Program-made: the position numbers and the translations under genes | In this document: in pieces, positions 49,018 to 60,700 of the stretch | Position numbering within the stretch: the first letter of the stretch is position 1 | How the letters are laid out: the number at the start of each line of letters is the position of its first letter | Source of the DNA: Xylaria sp. FL1777 | Taxonomy: Eukaryota > Ascomycota > Sordariomycetes > Xylariales > Xylariaceae | Direction: 5' to 3' | DNA length: 64,000 nucleotides | Assembly: GCA_022578965.1 (NCBI GenBank) | Contig: MU400558.1 | Location: 186,001-250,000, forward strand | The notes under the pieces: generated by a model | Database searches by the model: none | Seen by the model: the letters and a program-made list of their open reading frames with translations, nothing else | Told to the model about the DNA's origin: nothing

Positions 49018-50879
49018 AGCACGAAGTTGATCAATTGTGACGGATATCCTCTTTATGCCAGGAGGGGTACTTGGAAACCCGAATATCGGATGCCGGTGCC
49101 CGCGAATATAGGAAGATATTGACATACGCCTCAAATATTCTGTTCGTCCCGGCGCAAGCTCAAACATCCCGCGAGTAGGCTTTCGGGTTGCATGTTCTGT
49201 GTGTGATCGGTGTCCGCGTGACTGCTGATTTCCTGCGGTGCTTAAACTAGGTAATAAGAGTTCTCGAGTCCTGCCATTCGGTTGCCCGATTCCGCACATA
49301 TGCGTAATGTCGCTCTGCCCACTTTCTGAGTGCATGAAGACCTGTTGTCCAATGTTCCTCTCTCCCTTTCTTTCTTTCTTTCTTTTTTCTTTTCCCTTCC
49401 TCTTTTTCTTTTTCTCTTCTTCGTAGAATATCGAATTCCTAACGTCCTGACGTGGTCGCTGAGGGATAGAGACGTTACAGGGTTCATCCCCTTAAAAGTG
49501 CGGGTGTGGCATCACTTAAGACGTGCATCAGCCACATGTGCTACAGCTACCGTCGGCCAATAGGACCGAGTAATTCGGCTAGTTCCCAATGGCATTCCCC
49601 AAGCTTTATGAAATGTGGCAGCGGCTTTGTGAGCCACCGGGCGTTGTTGTGTAGCGCATAGTACCTACCGCATGTACCTCCCCAGGTACCTATCTAGGCT
49701 CTTACCTACAGTAGTATAGTGTATGTTTAGTGTAGTTTAGGCTTTGTAAGTCACTAATCAGGGCATTCTCTAATCTGTCTGGTCAGGCCTATCAGCGCAT
49801 CCTACTCTGCTCAGTAGCAAGTACCAGGACAATTAATCTCGCCCCGGGTCGTTTCAAGCCAGCCCGGACCCCACCCATTCATTCCCATTTGAATTTTACA
49901 TTCGTTGGTTCGTGGCCCCCTGCTCTTAGTCTTGGTCTTGGTCTCTGTCTCAGTCCTCGGCTGGTGATGGGGCATTCTGCATTTTACATTTTTATTCACC
50001 TACAGCGGGTAGAGCCAATGGCTCTTCTCCCCCACCTCAAAACGCCAGACCCCCAGGAATGCGTTATTGATTGACTGCCACCTGTTATTAGATCTGTGCA
50101 CTGTGAGGCAACGGTTTGTTTCTCCCTTTGTTCCTCAACGGCGCCTGGCTACAAGTCCCCATGTCCTTGCAGCGCGCCTTGAGAGTCTAACACAGCTGGC
50201 TAAGTCATCCAAGACCTGCCGAGATCTGCACCAAACCAATCTCAATACTGGGGCCGTGCCTTTTGAGACCACCTTTGATACTACCCTCGACACTACTTAC
50301 TTAAGTAGGTAGTGTACGCGTAGGGTACTGAGTAACTGTAAGTACCTATCTAGGTAGGTGCACTAGCCTGTCTAGCACTAGACTAAATTGCACGGGGATC
50401 CTCGAATCCTTGTCCAGGAAGTTATTAATATTTTCCTGCTCAGGACAGGTACCGACGTACTTATGCGTAGGTACACTACCAAGTAACCTACAGTATACCT
50501 CCTACCATAACTACCTACTGCCATACATGTACACTACCTTACAGATCACTACCGTACTGGGACTTAGTCAAGGCGAAGAAAGAGACGAAAACCAGTGCGA
50601 CGCGGCCCTCCAAAGACCCGGATCGCAGTCCCATTCCGCCGCCTCCCCCAACCCCTTGCAAGCACCAGCCCGACGTCCAACTCCCCCAGCAGCAGGGGCC
50701 CTGTAGTTGACATTTTCCATTATCGTGCAAGCCGAAGGGTCAGAAATTTCACTTGCGCTCTCAATTCATGAGTCGATCCATTCATTCATCCATTCATTCA
50801 TTTAACCCTTCTTTCCTTGAGGCTGTCCCCTCTAGTCTAGGTCCATGCCACTGGTTCCCTCGACCACTTGCTGGCCAAG
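49018..50879. other. Intergenic, no gene seen
   Basis: This is the spacer between GH18 and the Tea4-like gene. It contains a pyrimidine tract at about 49,356-49,422 and TACCTA/TAGGTA words near 49,680-49,735 and 50,280-50,360. The region just before 50,880 is the presumed 5' leader of the SH3 protein gene. Confidence 0.5.
49356..49422. repeat. (CTTT)n pyrimidine tract
   Basis: An almost pure C/T strand of about 67 bases with TTTC/CTTT units lies downstream of the GH18 gene. It is non-coding. Confidence 0.75.
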
Positions 50880-53800
50880 ATGACGAGACCCCAGATTATT
50901 CGTGCCGGTACGTGCCCAGAAGCCCGATTAGATAGTTGATCTACCCGTCGCCGTTTCAAGAAGGGGGGATTAAATTAGTTGAGCCTGGAACCAACAACGC
51001 CTCTGCTCCTACTCACCTACCTACCTATTTACTTACTTGCCTACTTACTTACTTACCTACATACCTACCTATCCGCTAGGTGCGGCTCGCTTCGCCTTGT
51101 CTCGTGCTTGCTAACACTACTACCTCCTGCAACAGATTCCATTGATCTTCAAGATCACAACGCTCCTTCTGCCCAAGACCACAAACATCCTACCTCGAAA
51201 CCCACGTTAAATACAAATACGAACGGCTCGCTCGCGCCGCACCAGGCTGGGACAATACGTGAGGTAGAAGAAGAACGAGCGGAGGAAGAGGCGCGAAGTC
51301 CGAGGGTCTCGTGGGCCAATGGTGATGGTGACAACGATCGCGATCTGCAATTATACGCCGAGGAACTTGCTTCCGGCATCGTCAATTCCTTGAATGGCAA
51401 CAAGATGCAGAAACAAGATGCGCTGGCCATTGCGCAGAATGGAGGTGTCGTGGGACACGCGGACGACGATGGCGATATCGATGTTAACACAGACGACGAC
51501 GACCTAGACGATGATATGATGGACAAGATTTCGAGTTCACCTTCAATTGAGGATGGTGGGTGCACCCTTCCGCCTGCATGGCCTGCGCGCATTGATTCTT
51601 TGCGCAATTCTCTTTCGGTTCATGATTTCTCTTGTTCTCAGGTTGTCACTGAGCCGAGATCCTCATCACCATATCTCGAGCTCCCTGAACACCTTCCCCT
51701 CCAGCTTTCATACCAACAGTCAAGCAAGGCTTCTGTTAACACCCTTAACCCTGATCATCTTCTTCTTGGTGGGTATACCGGAGCGAACGAGCACGACGAC
51801 CGCAACGCTGTCCCTAACCACGATATCTTGTCCGATTCCGCGCCGGAAATACGAGATTACGACTATGAAGAGAACAGCGCAGAAAACCCAGACCGTCTTC
51901 ATGAACAGGATTACTTAACCCAGGACCGAGATTCCGGAATTGACCTCAAGGTCGAAGACTTCTCGCTAAGCCCACTAACTAGCGCCGAAGATGGACCCAT
52001 CGAGGATGAGATTATTTCCCCTTATGAGTTTCTGATACCTTACGTGTCCTCCGATGACGACAATGAAGACGAAGAAGATGACTTTTCTTTCACTGATGAT
52101 TGCAGATTTATTGATTCTGGCTGGGGTGGCGAGTGCTTACAAGATGCAGAGGATATCGATTTCGAGTTCGTTTACGCCTTACACACCTTTGTCGCTACGG
52201 TTGAAGGTCAAGCCAATGCTACGAAAGGCGATACTATGGTTCTACTTGACGACAGTAATAGTTACTGGTGGTTAGTTCGAGTTGTGAAAGATAGTAGCAT
52301 CGGTACGATCTTCTCTCACTTTACAAAGTACACGAGTTCATGATTTCGTCTAGGATATTTACCAGCTGAGCATATTGAGACGCCTACTGAAAGGTTGGCA
52401 CGACTCAATAAACATAGGAATATCGACGTAAGTATACATAGTACCGTACCGACCAACAAGACATTCTAACCTCTTGGGTAGTTATCTGCAACAATGCTTG
52501 GTGATCAGTCTGACAAGACTAGAAATCCAATCATGACAGCCATGAAGAGGCGCAAGGCAAAAAACGTTTCCTTCGCACCCCCCACTGTCGTCAATTATCC
52601 CGACATAGATTATTCTGATGAGGAAGGTGAAGAAGATGACGGTCAAGATCCACAGCAGGCCTCACAGCAAGAAGATCAGCAACAACAAGCTACCTCTCAG
52701 CAAGTCACGACCGATGTAGTAGAAGAAGATGAATCTGCTAAAGTCGAGCCATTGAAACCTCGGAATCAAAAACAGGCGAAGGCAGACCCCGCTAGATCTG
52801 AGGACGAGGACAAGGGCGAGCCGTCGGCAAAAGAACTGGCGCCTAGAAGTAGTGACGAGTTTTTCGACGGCAAGACGGAGAGGACTACGAGAAACGGGAC
52901 TGTCAGAAATACAGATTCCTTTTTTAGAGACGAGACCATTGAGACCAAGAAGATCACCCTCACTCCCGGATTATTGCGAGATGATAATGAACCTCGGGTC
53001 TCGAATGATTCCAAGGAATTGCGCCAACGACCTAGTCTCGAAAAAGACCTGGCTCCTGATAAAAACAAGGATGACAAGAAGAAGAAAGATAAGGAAAAGA
53101 AAGACAATAAGAAACCGAGCGCTATTCGAAGCTTTTTCTCGCGGAAGGATAAGAAGAAGTCCCTTGATGACGACGACGAATCGTTTGGCAAGCGGTCTAT
53201 GGATACCGGAACCGGATTTGGGGATACGGACATGGTCGAAGAGCCGGAGGAAATGGAATCTTCGCCACACAAAAGCCCGCAACGAAATCCAAGCAAGCTC
53301 CAGAAGCAGCAACCCCGCATTGAACAATCGCCCACACGTAAACCAGGTATCATTTCCAAGGTGGCAGCAGATCCAGACCGTGGTCCTCCGCTGGCTGCAG
53401 AAGTCAAGACCAACAACGTGGCCAGCGTCCCTCCCGCGACTGTGAGAATGGTAGAGTCTGAGCAACCCGAGAACCAAGGGCTACAAGGACGAAAGGATGA
53501 GAACAATAACGTTGGAGGACCCAAGATATTGCCAGCAGATGCAGAGCCGAACCCCCCCAAAGTCACGAAAGCGAAGTCACGAGTTGAACTTGATGATTTC
53601 GATTCTTCCTCAGAAGAAGAGCTAGTGCCAGAGCCAACCAGAGCCCCTCCCGCTGAACCCAAACGAGAGCCTTCCGACGAAAAATCTCTGCGGCCTGGTC
53701 TCCCTGGTTCTTTTCCGGATAGCTCTAGCAGCATACCGCAGCAGAACGAAGCAACAGGGGTTTCGCCACTCGCAGAAGACTTGTCAGACTCTCCTATTCA

Positions 53801-54264
53801 AGTGTCCCCTATTACATCTTCGAACCCTCCGGCTCTCATGGGCGATACTTCAAGCCAGGAAGACCGCTCTTCGCCTGTATCCTCACCGTCACCAGAGCTT
53901 GCAGACGTAAACAGCAGCACGCACAAAAAACAGGAATCTATGACACCCTCAGTGTCAACAACGACCACTTCAACATGGAATGATGCTAACCTTCGCGCCT
54001 TTTTTGATTCGGGGTCTGAGATTCGCGACTTGTTAGTGGTGGTATACGATGATAAGACCGATGCACCACCTGTTGGTCCCAATCATCCCATCGCAAACTC
54101 ATTATTCCGCGAGCAAAATGCTAAATTAGCTGAGATAACAACCGTAAGTCTCGCATCTTAAATTCTCCTCTTTGTGTTTGATTTGACTAAAACCTTGGCA
54201 GCAACTGGACAATATGTTGGGAGATTGGCTAGCTCGAAAGCAACGCCTACGGGGCACTGTTTAG
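50880..54264 (+). CDS. tea4: SH3-domain cell-polarity protein, Tea4/Bud14-like
   Basis: Five exons: 50880-50907, 51136-52302, 52354-52427, 52482-54143 and 54202-54264, 997 residues, all in phase. Exon 1 encodes only MTRPQIIRA and part of the next codon; intron 1 holds a tetranucleotide tract. An acidic region (DDDDLDDDMM) and IEDGGCTLPPAWPARIDSL precede the SH3 domain at about 352-412 (FVYALHTFVATVEGQANATK, SNSYWWLVRVV, GYLPAEHIETPTERLARLN). The second half is charged and disordered with a Lys/Asp-rich block. It ends in a conserved fungal C-terminus (LRAFFDSGSEIRDLLVVVYD, then NAKLAEITTQLDNMLGDWLA). In fission yeast Tea4 links microtubule-delivered polarity cues to formins and PP1; Bud14 is the budding-yeast relative. 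Assignment rests on the SH3/PAEHIETP block and the conserved tail. Another large fungal SH3 protein remains possible. Confidence 0.82.
51011..51072 (+). repeat. (CTAC/TTAC)n tract inside intron 1 of the Tea4-like gene
   Basis: About 60 bases of CTAC, TTAC and CTAT units lie in the 228-bp first intron. Read through, it encodes a Leu/Tyr/Thr-rich hydrophobic stretch that mimics a membrane segment, which splicing removes. Confidence 0.75.
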
Positions 54265-55416
54265 TGTGAATTTATATGTGCTATATGGCATTAGTCTACT
54301 ACATTTGGGCTACAGCCGGTCATAGCACATAATAGAATCACCTTCGATTCGTCTATATACCTTTTTTAATCGGAATACGTTAGTTTTCTCCTTGATGAGC
54401 GGCGCAATGGTCAAACGAAACGGGCTTTATATCACAGAGGGTGGTTTGTGGGACGCAGCCGAAATGACAGGGTCAAGCGCTTGCATGCATCTTTCCGATC
54501 TATTTTGTTCTAGAAAGATCTACGAGCGTTGTTGCCAACGCATAGCTCGTTTTTGTTTTGTTGGCGCTTTCGAAACGTAGAGGTACGCAACCTCTTGCAG
54601 CAATGAGGATAACTGGGAAAGCCTAGTCTGCTGGGACATGTAACTCTAACGCGTATATACAACCCAGCTGTATATAGCGGTTGCCTTCCAAGTCGAAGCC
54701 ACTGTATATACGCTCTCATTGTGTTTTCAACCTGATGACTGTAACAGCAGTCCCTCTACAGAAGACTAGCCCGCGTTTTGTGTGAATATGTGCAGCGAGG
54801 CTAATTGAGCTTCAATACAAGAGCAAGCCATAATAACTTAAATATCTATAAGTCCATTGCGAAGACCAATAGTCATGAAAACCACTATCACTACTCCAAC
54901 AGAGCTGCAATCTCTATAGGAGATTAGCGTGAGTCATCAGCACCTTTACTATGTCTTATGTAAGATGGAACTCGGAACTCCATGAGATTCACTCATAGAA
55001 TATCGCAAATGCGGAAAATATGAGTAACCCTTGTGGATTCATGTCAACCAGCTATGCCACAAATGATGAGAGCTTCCTCCTCTTCGACCAAATAGCTCTT
55101 GATTTCTCACTATCGCAGGCATAGAATAACACGGTAATAATGGGGGAAGCCGCTCAATGGAATTCCTCGTATGCACCCCTGATAGATGCTGCCCACGTCA
55201 ATCACCTCCATTCCGCTTCACAAAATATTAATATCAGCCCATTTGCCTTAACTTATAAGACTAGACCAAATCTCCTACCTCATTATCTTTCACCATAGGC
55301 GTTTCGTCCTCAACCAGTTGTTCCTTCACCTCAAATTTTAGAAAGGCTTATCACTATTAGCTTCATTCTCTCTCCCTCTCTCTCTGTGTGTGTGTCTGTC
55401 TTTCTGATACCAACCA
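54265..55416. other. Intergenic, no gene seen
   Basis: This is the spacer between the Tea4-like and VOC genes. It has no supportable frame. It ends in a CT/GT repeat at about 55,365-55,406, directly in the VOC gene's 5' leader. Confidence 0.5.
55365..55406 (+). repeat. (CT)n-(GT)n repeat in VOC gene 5' leader
   Basis: A run of CT units passes into GT units and ends about 11 bases before the ATG at 55417. Its position implies it is transcribed in the 5' UTR or lies in the core promoter. Confidence 0.7.
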
Positions 55417-56088
55417 ATGCCCATCTCCCACGTGTCCCTCGCCACAGGCGCCGCGCACTTCGCGCGCATGCGGGCGTTCTACCTCGAGGCCCTGGCGCCG
55501 CTCAACTACGTCACCTACTTCGACCAGGCCAACTTCATGCTGGGGCTCAAGCCGGCCGGCAGGTTCCCCGACTTCTGGCTGCACGTCGGCAACGGCGAGC
55601 AGCCCGCCTTCCCCGCCGGCGGAGACGTGGATAAGCGGCCCGGGCGCACCCACGTCGCTTTCGATGCGGAATCGCGGGATGTGGTGGATAAGTGGTACGC
55701 TGCGGCTATGTAAGTATGAAAAAAAAAATTTTTAAATTTTTTTTTTTTTTAGTTTTTTTTTTTTCACCTTGCTGGATATGGGTCGATGGATCTATGGCTA
55801 TCCCAGCATCATCAATCATATACCTCTCATAGATCGATGCGCAAGATACGATTCATCATTTATTTATTCTATTTTTCGTGGAAATAAGTTAGGGGGTTGC
55901 TCGATGGGTGAGGACACGTGACGTCGTACTGACGAAATCTTCTCCGTCATAGAAAGGCCGGCGGCGTCTGCAATGGGAAGCCCGGCCTGCGAACCGAGTT
56001 TTCCGAAGCGTATTACGCTGCCTTTGTCCTCGATCCGCTGGGCAACAACATCGAGACCGTTCACTACCGGCCCACAAAACCGTTGTAA
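55417..56088 (+). CDS. VOC-superfamily (glyoxalase/bleomycin-resistance/dioxygenase-fold) protein
   Basis: Two exons, 55417-55709 and 55953-56088, joined in phase 2 (donor GTAAGT, acceptor TCATAG), give 142 residues. The order is HVSLATGAAHFARMRAFYLE (first beta-alpha unit), YVTYFDQANFMLGLKPAGRF, DFWLHVGNGEQPAF, RTHVAFDAESRDVVDKWYAA, then exon 2 with KAGGVCNGKPGLR, YYAAFVLDPLGNNIETVHY. The H-V-A-F and FVLDPLGNNIE blocks are typical of the small YcfY/lactoylglutathione-lyase-like group. Metal ligands would be the early His, the mid His and the Glu of NNIE. The true substrate is unknown. Exon 1 is very GC-rich in contrast to its intron, which opens with long A/T homopolymers. Confidence 0.82.
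55719..55764. repeat. A/T homopolymer block in the VOC intron
   Basis: Consecutive runs of A and T with almost no other base begin nine bases after the donor site. They make up about a fifth of the 243-bp intron. Confidence 0.8.
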
Positions 56089-56474
56089 AAGGTGTTTTTA
56101 AGTTGGCGTTGTGCCTATGTCTATCTGAGGCGGGTCGTCTTTTCATCATGAATTGCGTCCTCTCTCCAATTAGAGCTTCAGATTAGAATGTTCAGCATGT
56201 CAGATTGACCTTGCTGGACTTCGACCCCTCCAGGTCCTATCTGTGGTTGGCACTGTTAGTGACGTTAACGCGATACTCTATGATATCAGTCTTCGGGAGG
56301 GGGCTGCTTGCTGGTTGCATCTGGTATGAGTGAAGGAAATGATATATATATTGACCATTCTTGTTCAAAACTCCCAACATCTGAAATAATTCATCATTCG
56401 TAAAACCAGATCGACCCATACATATCTGACCGTCGAATCGTATAAACCCAGCCTACTCTAAGATATTCGTCATC
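56089..56474. other. Intergenic, no gene seen
   Basis: This short spacer lies between two plus-strand genes. No motif was recognised. Confidence 0.5.
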
Positions 56475-56893
56475 ATGGCTCCAAAGTATTCCAAAGGCCA
56501 AAACGTCCGATACAAGCCCGTGGGAGGTGAGCGGCACCCAAATGATTGAGCCTAGAATTTCGTCTACTGTCTACGAATCTTCGCGACAAGATATCGCGAC
56601 TCCTCCCGCTGACAGCGTTATTTTAGGACCGGACTCCAATACATCAGAGAGCACCGGCGTCGTCACCGACGTCATCACCGAGCCCGGCGTCCAGGCCGAC
56701 CGCAACGTGCAGGCCTCTATCCATGAACCGCGCTACGAGGTTCGTGATACTTCTTTTCATATAGCATCTATCCCGTTATGACGCCTGAGCCGTCGTTTTG
56801 AGGCTTTACTGACGTCGCTGCCCGCAGATCCAAAACGACAATACTGGCAAGATGACTAGCGTTTACGAGGCCAACATTCTCGGGCGTGCCTAG
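56475..56893 (+). CDS. Small Hva1_TUDOR (DUF2945) domain protein
   Basis: Three exons, 56475-56526, 56627-56739 and 56828-56893, join in phase (G|GA, then phase 0) to give 76 residues. It starts MAPKYSKGQNVRYKPVGG and continues with STGVVTDVITEPG, ASIHEPRYEIQNDNTGKM and TSVYEANILGRA. The K-G-x-x-V-x-Y-K-P-V-G-G start and the closing N-x-x-T-x-K-x-x-x-V-Y-E-x-N-I-L pattern fit the hypervirulence-associated TUDOR domain, a small SH3-like barrel found alone in many fungi and bacteria. The molecular role is not established. No signal peptide or TM segment is visible. It was too finely split by introns to appear as one frame. Confidence 0.85.
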
Positions 56894-57550
56894 ATGGTTT
56901 GAATCATTCTGAGGTTGATGAATGGAGGAAGTGACGATGGAGATGTATCATTATCATTATCATTATCATTTAAATATACTCGTTAGGGTGTCGGTGTGAT
57001 ACGTAGCGCTCGCTACAATTGTATTATGTATGTAAGGAGGACAATTACTCAATGTACACAACCAATTGGCTTATTTATTAGCAGTTTTGTGTCTCTCGCT
57101 GTGGCGAATGTAACGCTACGTTATCATTACTTGTGAGCATGATACTAACCCACGATATCTAAAATCATCTTCTAAACAGCTAAGGAGAAACTTGCACAAG
57201 TCAAAATAATATTTGAACCTCCGAGTCTAAAAATCTTTTTTTTAATCGAAGCCATAAACTCAGTCTTGCTGGCTGCCAGTCTCGTAGAGCGCGCTAGTAC
57301 CTACCCTAAGCGGCTAGAGGTAGAAGTGGTCTGAGCGTTGTCGAGCGAACACGGACCCTCCGATAACTGTAGCCGACTGTTTACGGAGCTCCCGATTTTC
57401 GGCGGGATCCTTTTTTGTCCATGGGGTATACTGCGTATGTAGAACACTTGCACAGTACAAGGCTTTATATAAGTCGGATGTCCGTCGCACTGATCTGTAG
57501 TAGCTCCTTTTGTTGTCCTATTGGCTCCTCCATCGTCATATACCTGTACC
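56894..57550. other. Intergenic, short tandem repeat near its left end
   Basis: A hexanucleotide array of about four ATTATC units lies at 56,947-56,970, just downstream of the Hva1 gene. The rest is the upstream region of the Zn2Cys6 regulator. No gene is visible. Confidence 0.55.
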
Positions 57551-59837
57551 ATGTCCGCACCCTCTTCAGGCTTGGCATCTGTTGCTTCTGCTACCGCCGA
57601 TCTCAAGGGGACCTATAATCCGCGGAAAAGAGGTCGCACTGCTTGCACGAGATGCAAGCATAGGAAACAGAAAGTCGGTGCCTCCCATGCCTACAAAATC
57701 CCCCCAAATCCCCCCCCTTGTACTGATGTGGCGCCAACTCGTAGTGTGATGATCAATGGCCAACGTGCTCCAACTGTAGCAAGGCAGGGACCGAGTGTGA
57801 TAAATCAGCCGTATCTGAAGACGAGCCTCCGGCGGCATACACTCGGGCGCTTGAGCAGCGAATTGCTCTTTTAGAGGCTCGTCTTTCTGAACAGGTTCAC
57901 CAACAGATCCCAGACGTACCCCAGCCGCCCAGCAGCGGCGTACGGACTCAATCTAGGAACAATGTTCTCGCTGAGGCTGTCGAGCTGCTTGCCCTCGGGA
58001 ACATCGAGGCGCCTGCCTACGTCGGGGCCTCTTCAGGCCTTAATTTGGCGTTAACCCTAGGTGAGATGGTTCAAGCCACTGTATGGAACAAGGCGTTGCC
58101 TCTCGATCCTGACGGGTCTCGACCCGGCACTACTGACGGCTCGGGAATTTCTAGAGGAGCTCGTGCTATTAACAGACAAGAAATGGTTGCTCGAAGTGCC
58201 GAGCCGCCCGCCGATGAACATGGCACTGCCCTTTTAAATGCGTACTTGAATCAACCACAGTATGTATCTGCCGATTCCTCATCAATCAGGAAAACCACCT
58301 ACTATGCTCCAACGTCTCCTATGCTATCTTGGGGAACAAGAGCCTACAGCCCCTTTATTTGCTCACGATCTGACTTTTACTCTACTTCAATGGGATCATG
58401 CTCCTAACAGCGTATTATAAATAGGACTCGATATCCCTTCCTTGATGAAAGAGAGATCTGGGACTTACACGCGAAGCGTATGACGTTGCACACAACTCCA
58501 GTGCAGCAGCTTACTAAACCTGAACGCTTTGGTCTATTCAAATTGTACATGGTTTATGCTATTGGTGCAATGTTGATACAACTCACAGAAAGAAATACAC
58601 CAACGCCCCCAGAGGTAGGAATGAAGCCTTCATGAGTACGGACATGCCACAACAGACTAACATGTGAAGCAAGGACTACTACATGACTGCGTTACAGCAC
58701 TTATTCACTGCTCGAGAATCGAAAACAACCCAGAACGTAGAAGCTATGCTGCTTCTAGTTTTATACCACGTCCGAAGTTCCAGCTATGGAATATGGTATA
58801 TGATTGGCCTTGCTATGCGGACCTGTATCGATTTGGGATTACACACGAAACGACATGAGATTAATTTAGACCGCTATACAATTCAGATGCGTCGGCGACT
58901 ATTCTGGAGCGTCTATTCATTGGAACGAACTATTGCGATCTGCCTAGGACGACCACTGAGTATACCGGATAGACAAATTGATGTGGATTTGCCCCTGGAC
59001 CCTGAAGATGAGACCTGGAACGAGATAGCAGCCGCACAGACAGCGAGTCCAACTAGGAAACGCTCTCTCTCAATGGCGCTCTGGCTGTTTAAAATGCGAA
59101 GAATTGAGTCGCGCATTCAATTCTCAATCTACCGAGCAGATAAGCCCCTATCTGCGCTCACGTCCAAGATGAACCAGCTTTATCAGGACCTGGAGTCTTG
59201 GAAAACATCCCTTATAGAACGCTTTGGCGATATTGATTTGAACTACCCAATGTTGCATTATCATCGCGCTGTCCGTTTGCTAATACAGCCATTTCTACCA
59301 TTATTACCACCATCTGACCCTTATTACCTAATCTGCCTTCGAGCAGCTGGGGGCGTTTGTCAAGCACATAAGAAATTACATCAATCGCTGGAATACGGGC
59401 ACTCATTTATTGCTGTCCAGCATGTGTTCGTCGCCGGAATTACATTACTTTACGGCCTTTGGACACAACAACATGCCATTTGGTCTTACAGCCTGTCAAA
59501 CGATATTCGGGCTTGCTCGTTGGTGCTTTTTGTTATGGGTGAGAGAGCGCCATGGGTGAAGAAATATCGTGACGCTTTCGAAGTTCTCGTCAATGCGACC
59601 ATGGAGAAGTTAGAAAATGGTGTTAACAACCTGGCCGAGACAGCAGCAGTTCAGATGAGGAACGTAACGAATAGCAACACCGATTTCACAACTGAACAGT
59701 TCGACAACTTAGCCGATGGTGAAGATGGAGATGCCTGGAAAGTCGTTGCTGAACTCGCTAATTGGATCGATCAGCCGGAAGGCTCTTTGGTATGGATGCC
59801 GGACTTCGAATTACTGCAAAACCTGTCTCCCGTGTAG
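57551..59837 (+). CDS. Zn2Cys6 transcription factor with fungal_trans domain
   Basis: Four exons, 57551-57673, 57745-58259, 58425-58614 and 58674-59837, give 663 residues in phase. The zinc cluster is CTRCKHRKQKCDDQWPTC followed by SNCSKAGTEC (C-x2-C-x6-C-x6-C-x2-C-x6-C). Intron 1 falls exactly before the third Cys, so neither exon alone shows the domain. Next comes a coiled-coil-like segment (LEQRIALLEARLSEQ). The middle homology region includes FGLFKLYMVYAIGAMLIQL, MLLLVLYHVRSSSYGIWYMI and RRRLFWSVYSLERTIAICLG with RPLSIPDRQIDVDLP. It should be a nuclear regulator of a local or metabolic pathway. The only neighbouring candidate target is the broken MFS transporter downstream. The intron 1 donor (GTCGGT) is weak. 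Confidence 0.88.
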
Positions 59838-59922
59838 CGATCGGGTTGTCGTACTGACAAAACATGAGAGAAAATTACATAATACTTTAAACGTCGAGGT
59901 TATAGAATATTTGCACTAAACA

Positions 59923-60700
59923 CTAATATCGCGGCTTTTGAAAAAGGGGATGATACCTCTTAATTGGTGTCATGGGCAATATCATTCCCACCGTAGCAGC
60001 CAAGGGGGCTGTCGACCATAAAAAGGCACGCCAATTGCCACAAGTGATGTAAGCAACCGGTAGGAAGGGACCGATAACGCTCCTTAGTTTAATATAGAAC
60101 CTGAGGATACCCTGAAAATACCCCTTCTTCTCTAATGTCACGATGTTCGAAACAATGATCGTAGACAGATTAGCGATACTACCGCTACCTATACCTACGA
60201 GGCCGCGGAACACCACAACGTATGTGGTCAACAATTATCATCCCGAGGGTGATAGAAGGAGAAGAAAAAGAGAAGACTTCTTCAGGAACTATTCGCCGTA
60301 GACCAACTACGGTGTTCCATGCCAAACCGGAAAGGAACGTGGCAATCCTGAGGCATGACAAGGCGGCTAGGAACACGACCCTACGACCGAAGATGTCGGA
60401 TAGTTGACTGTATAGCATCTGGGACGTCGTGTTGGCGACGAGGGACGCCGCCCCGGCCTGCGGAATGGTATCCTCGGCATGAAGATCTCGTGTGATTGTG
60501 GGAAACATCACGCCGACCCCGTTCTGGTCGATGAACGAGACGCGCTGCGCGATGGCCAGGCCCGAGAACGCGAACATGAGCTCTCCGGACCATCTCTCGG
60601 TGCCTAGCGAAAGTGGATAACAATATAGGGCATTCTTATGGGTTCTCTTCTCGACTCGGTCATTTTTTTTTATAGAAAAGATGAATTCTTTCATTTGCAA
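59923..60700 (-). pseudogene. Truncated, frame-broken MFS transporter remnant
   Basis: The minus strand encodes an MFS N-terminal half. It has MFAFSGLAIAQRVSFIDQNG (TM1), GVGVMFPTI, SLVANTTSQMLYSQLSDIFG with RRVVFLAAL (motif A, TM2-3) and FLSGLAWN. After a break of about 30 unmatched residues and a change of frame come YVVVFRGLVGIGSGSIANLS (motif B region, TM4), SVIGPFLPVAYITCGNWRAF (TM5-6) and a stop near PLFQKPRY. No splice site pair was found that joins the halves. TM7-14 are absent, and the 3' end abuts the Zn2Cys6 gene. Surviving motifs are of the 14-TM drug/toxin-efflux type. It is most likely a pseudogene. Confidence 0.75.

Noticed and set aside
50979..51135. Hydrophobic N-terminal leader upstream of the SH3 protein
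   Set aside because: It starts at TTG and translates a CTAC/TTAC tract that lies within a well-formed intron.
52766..53734. 322-codon minus-strand Ser-rich frame
   Set aside because: It is a shadow of the charged, disordered exon 4 of the Tea4-like gene, where the sense frame has conserved ends and proper splice sites.
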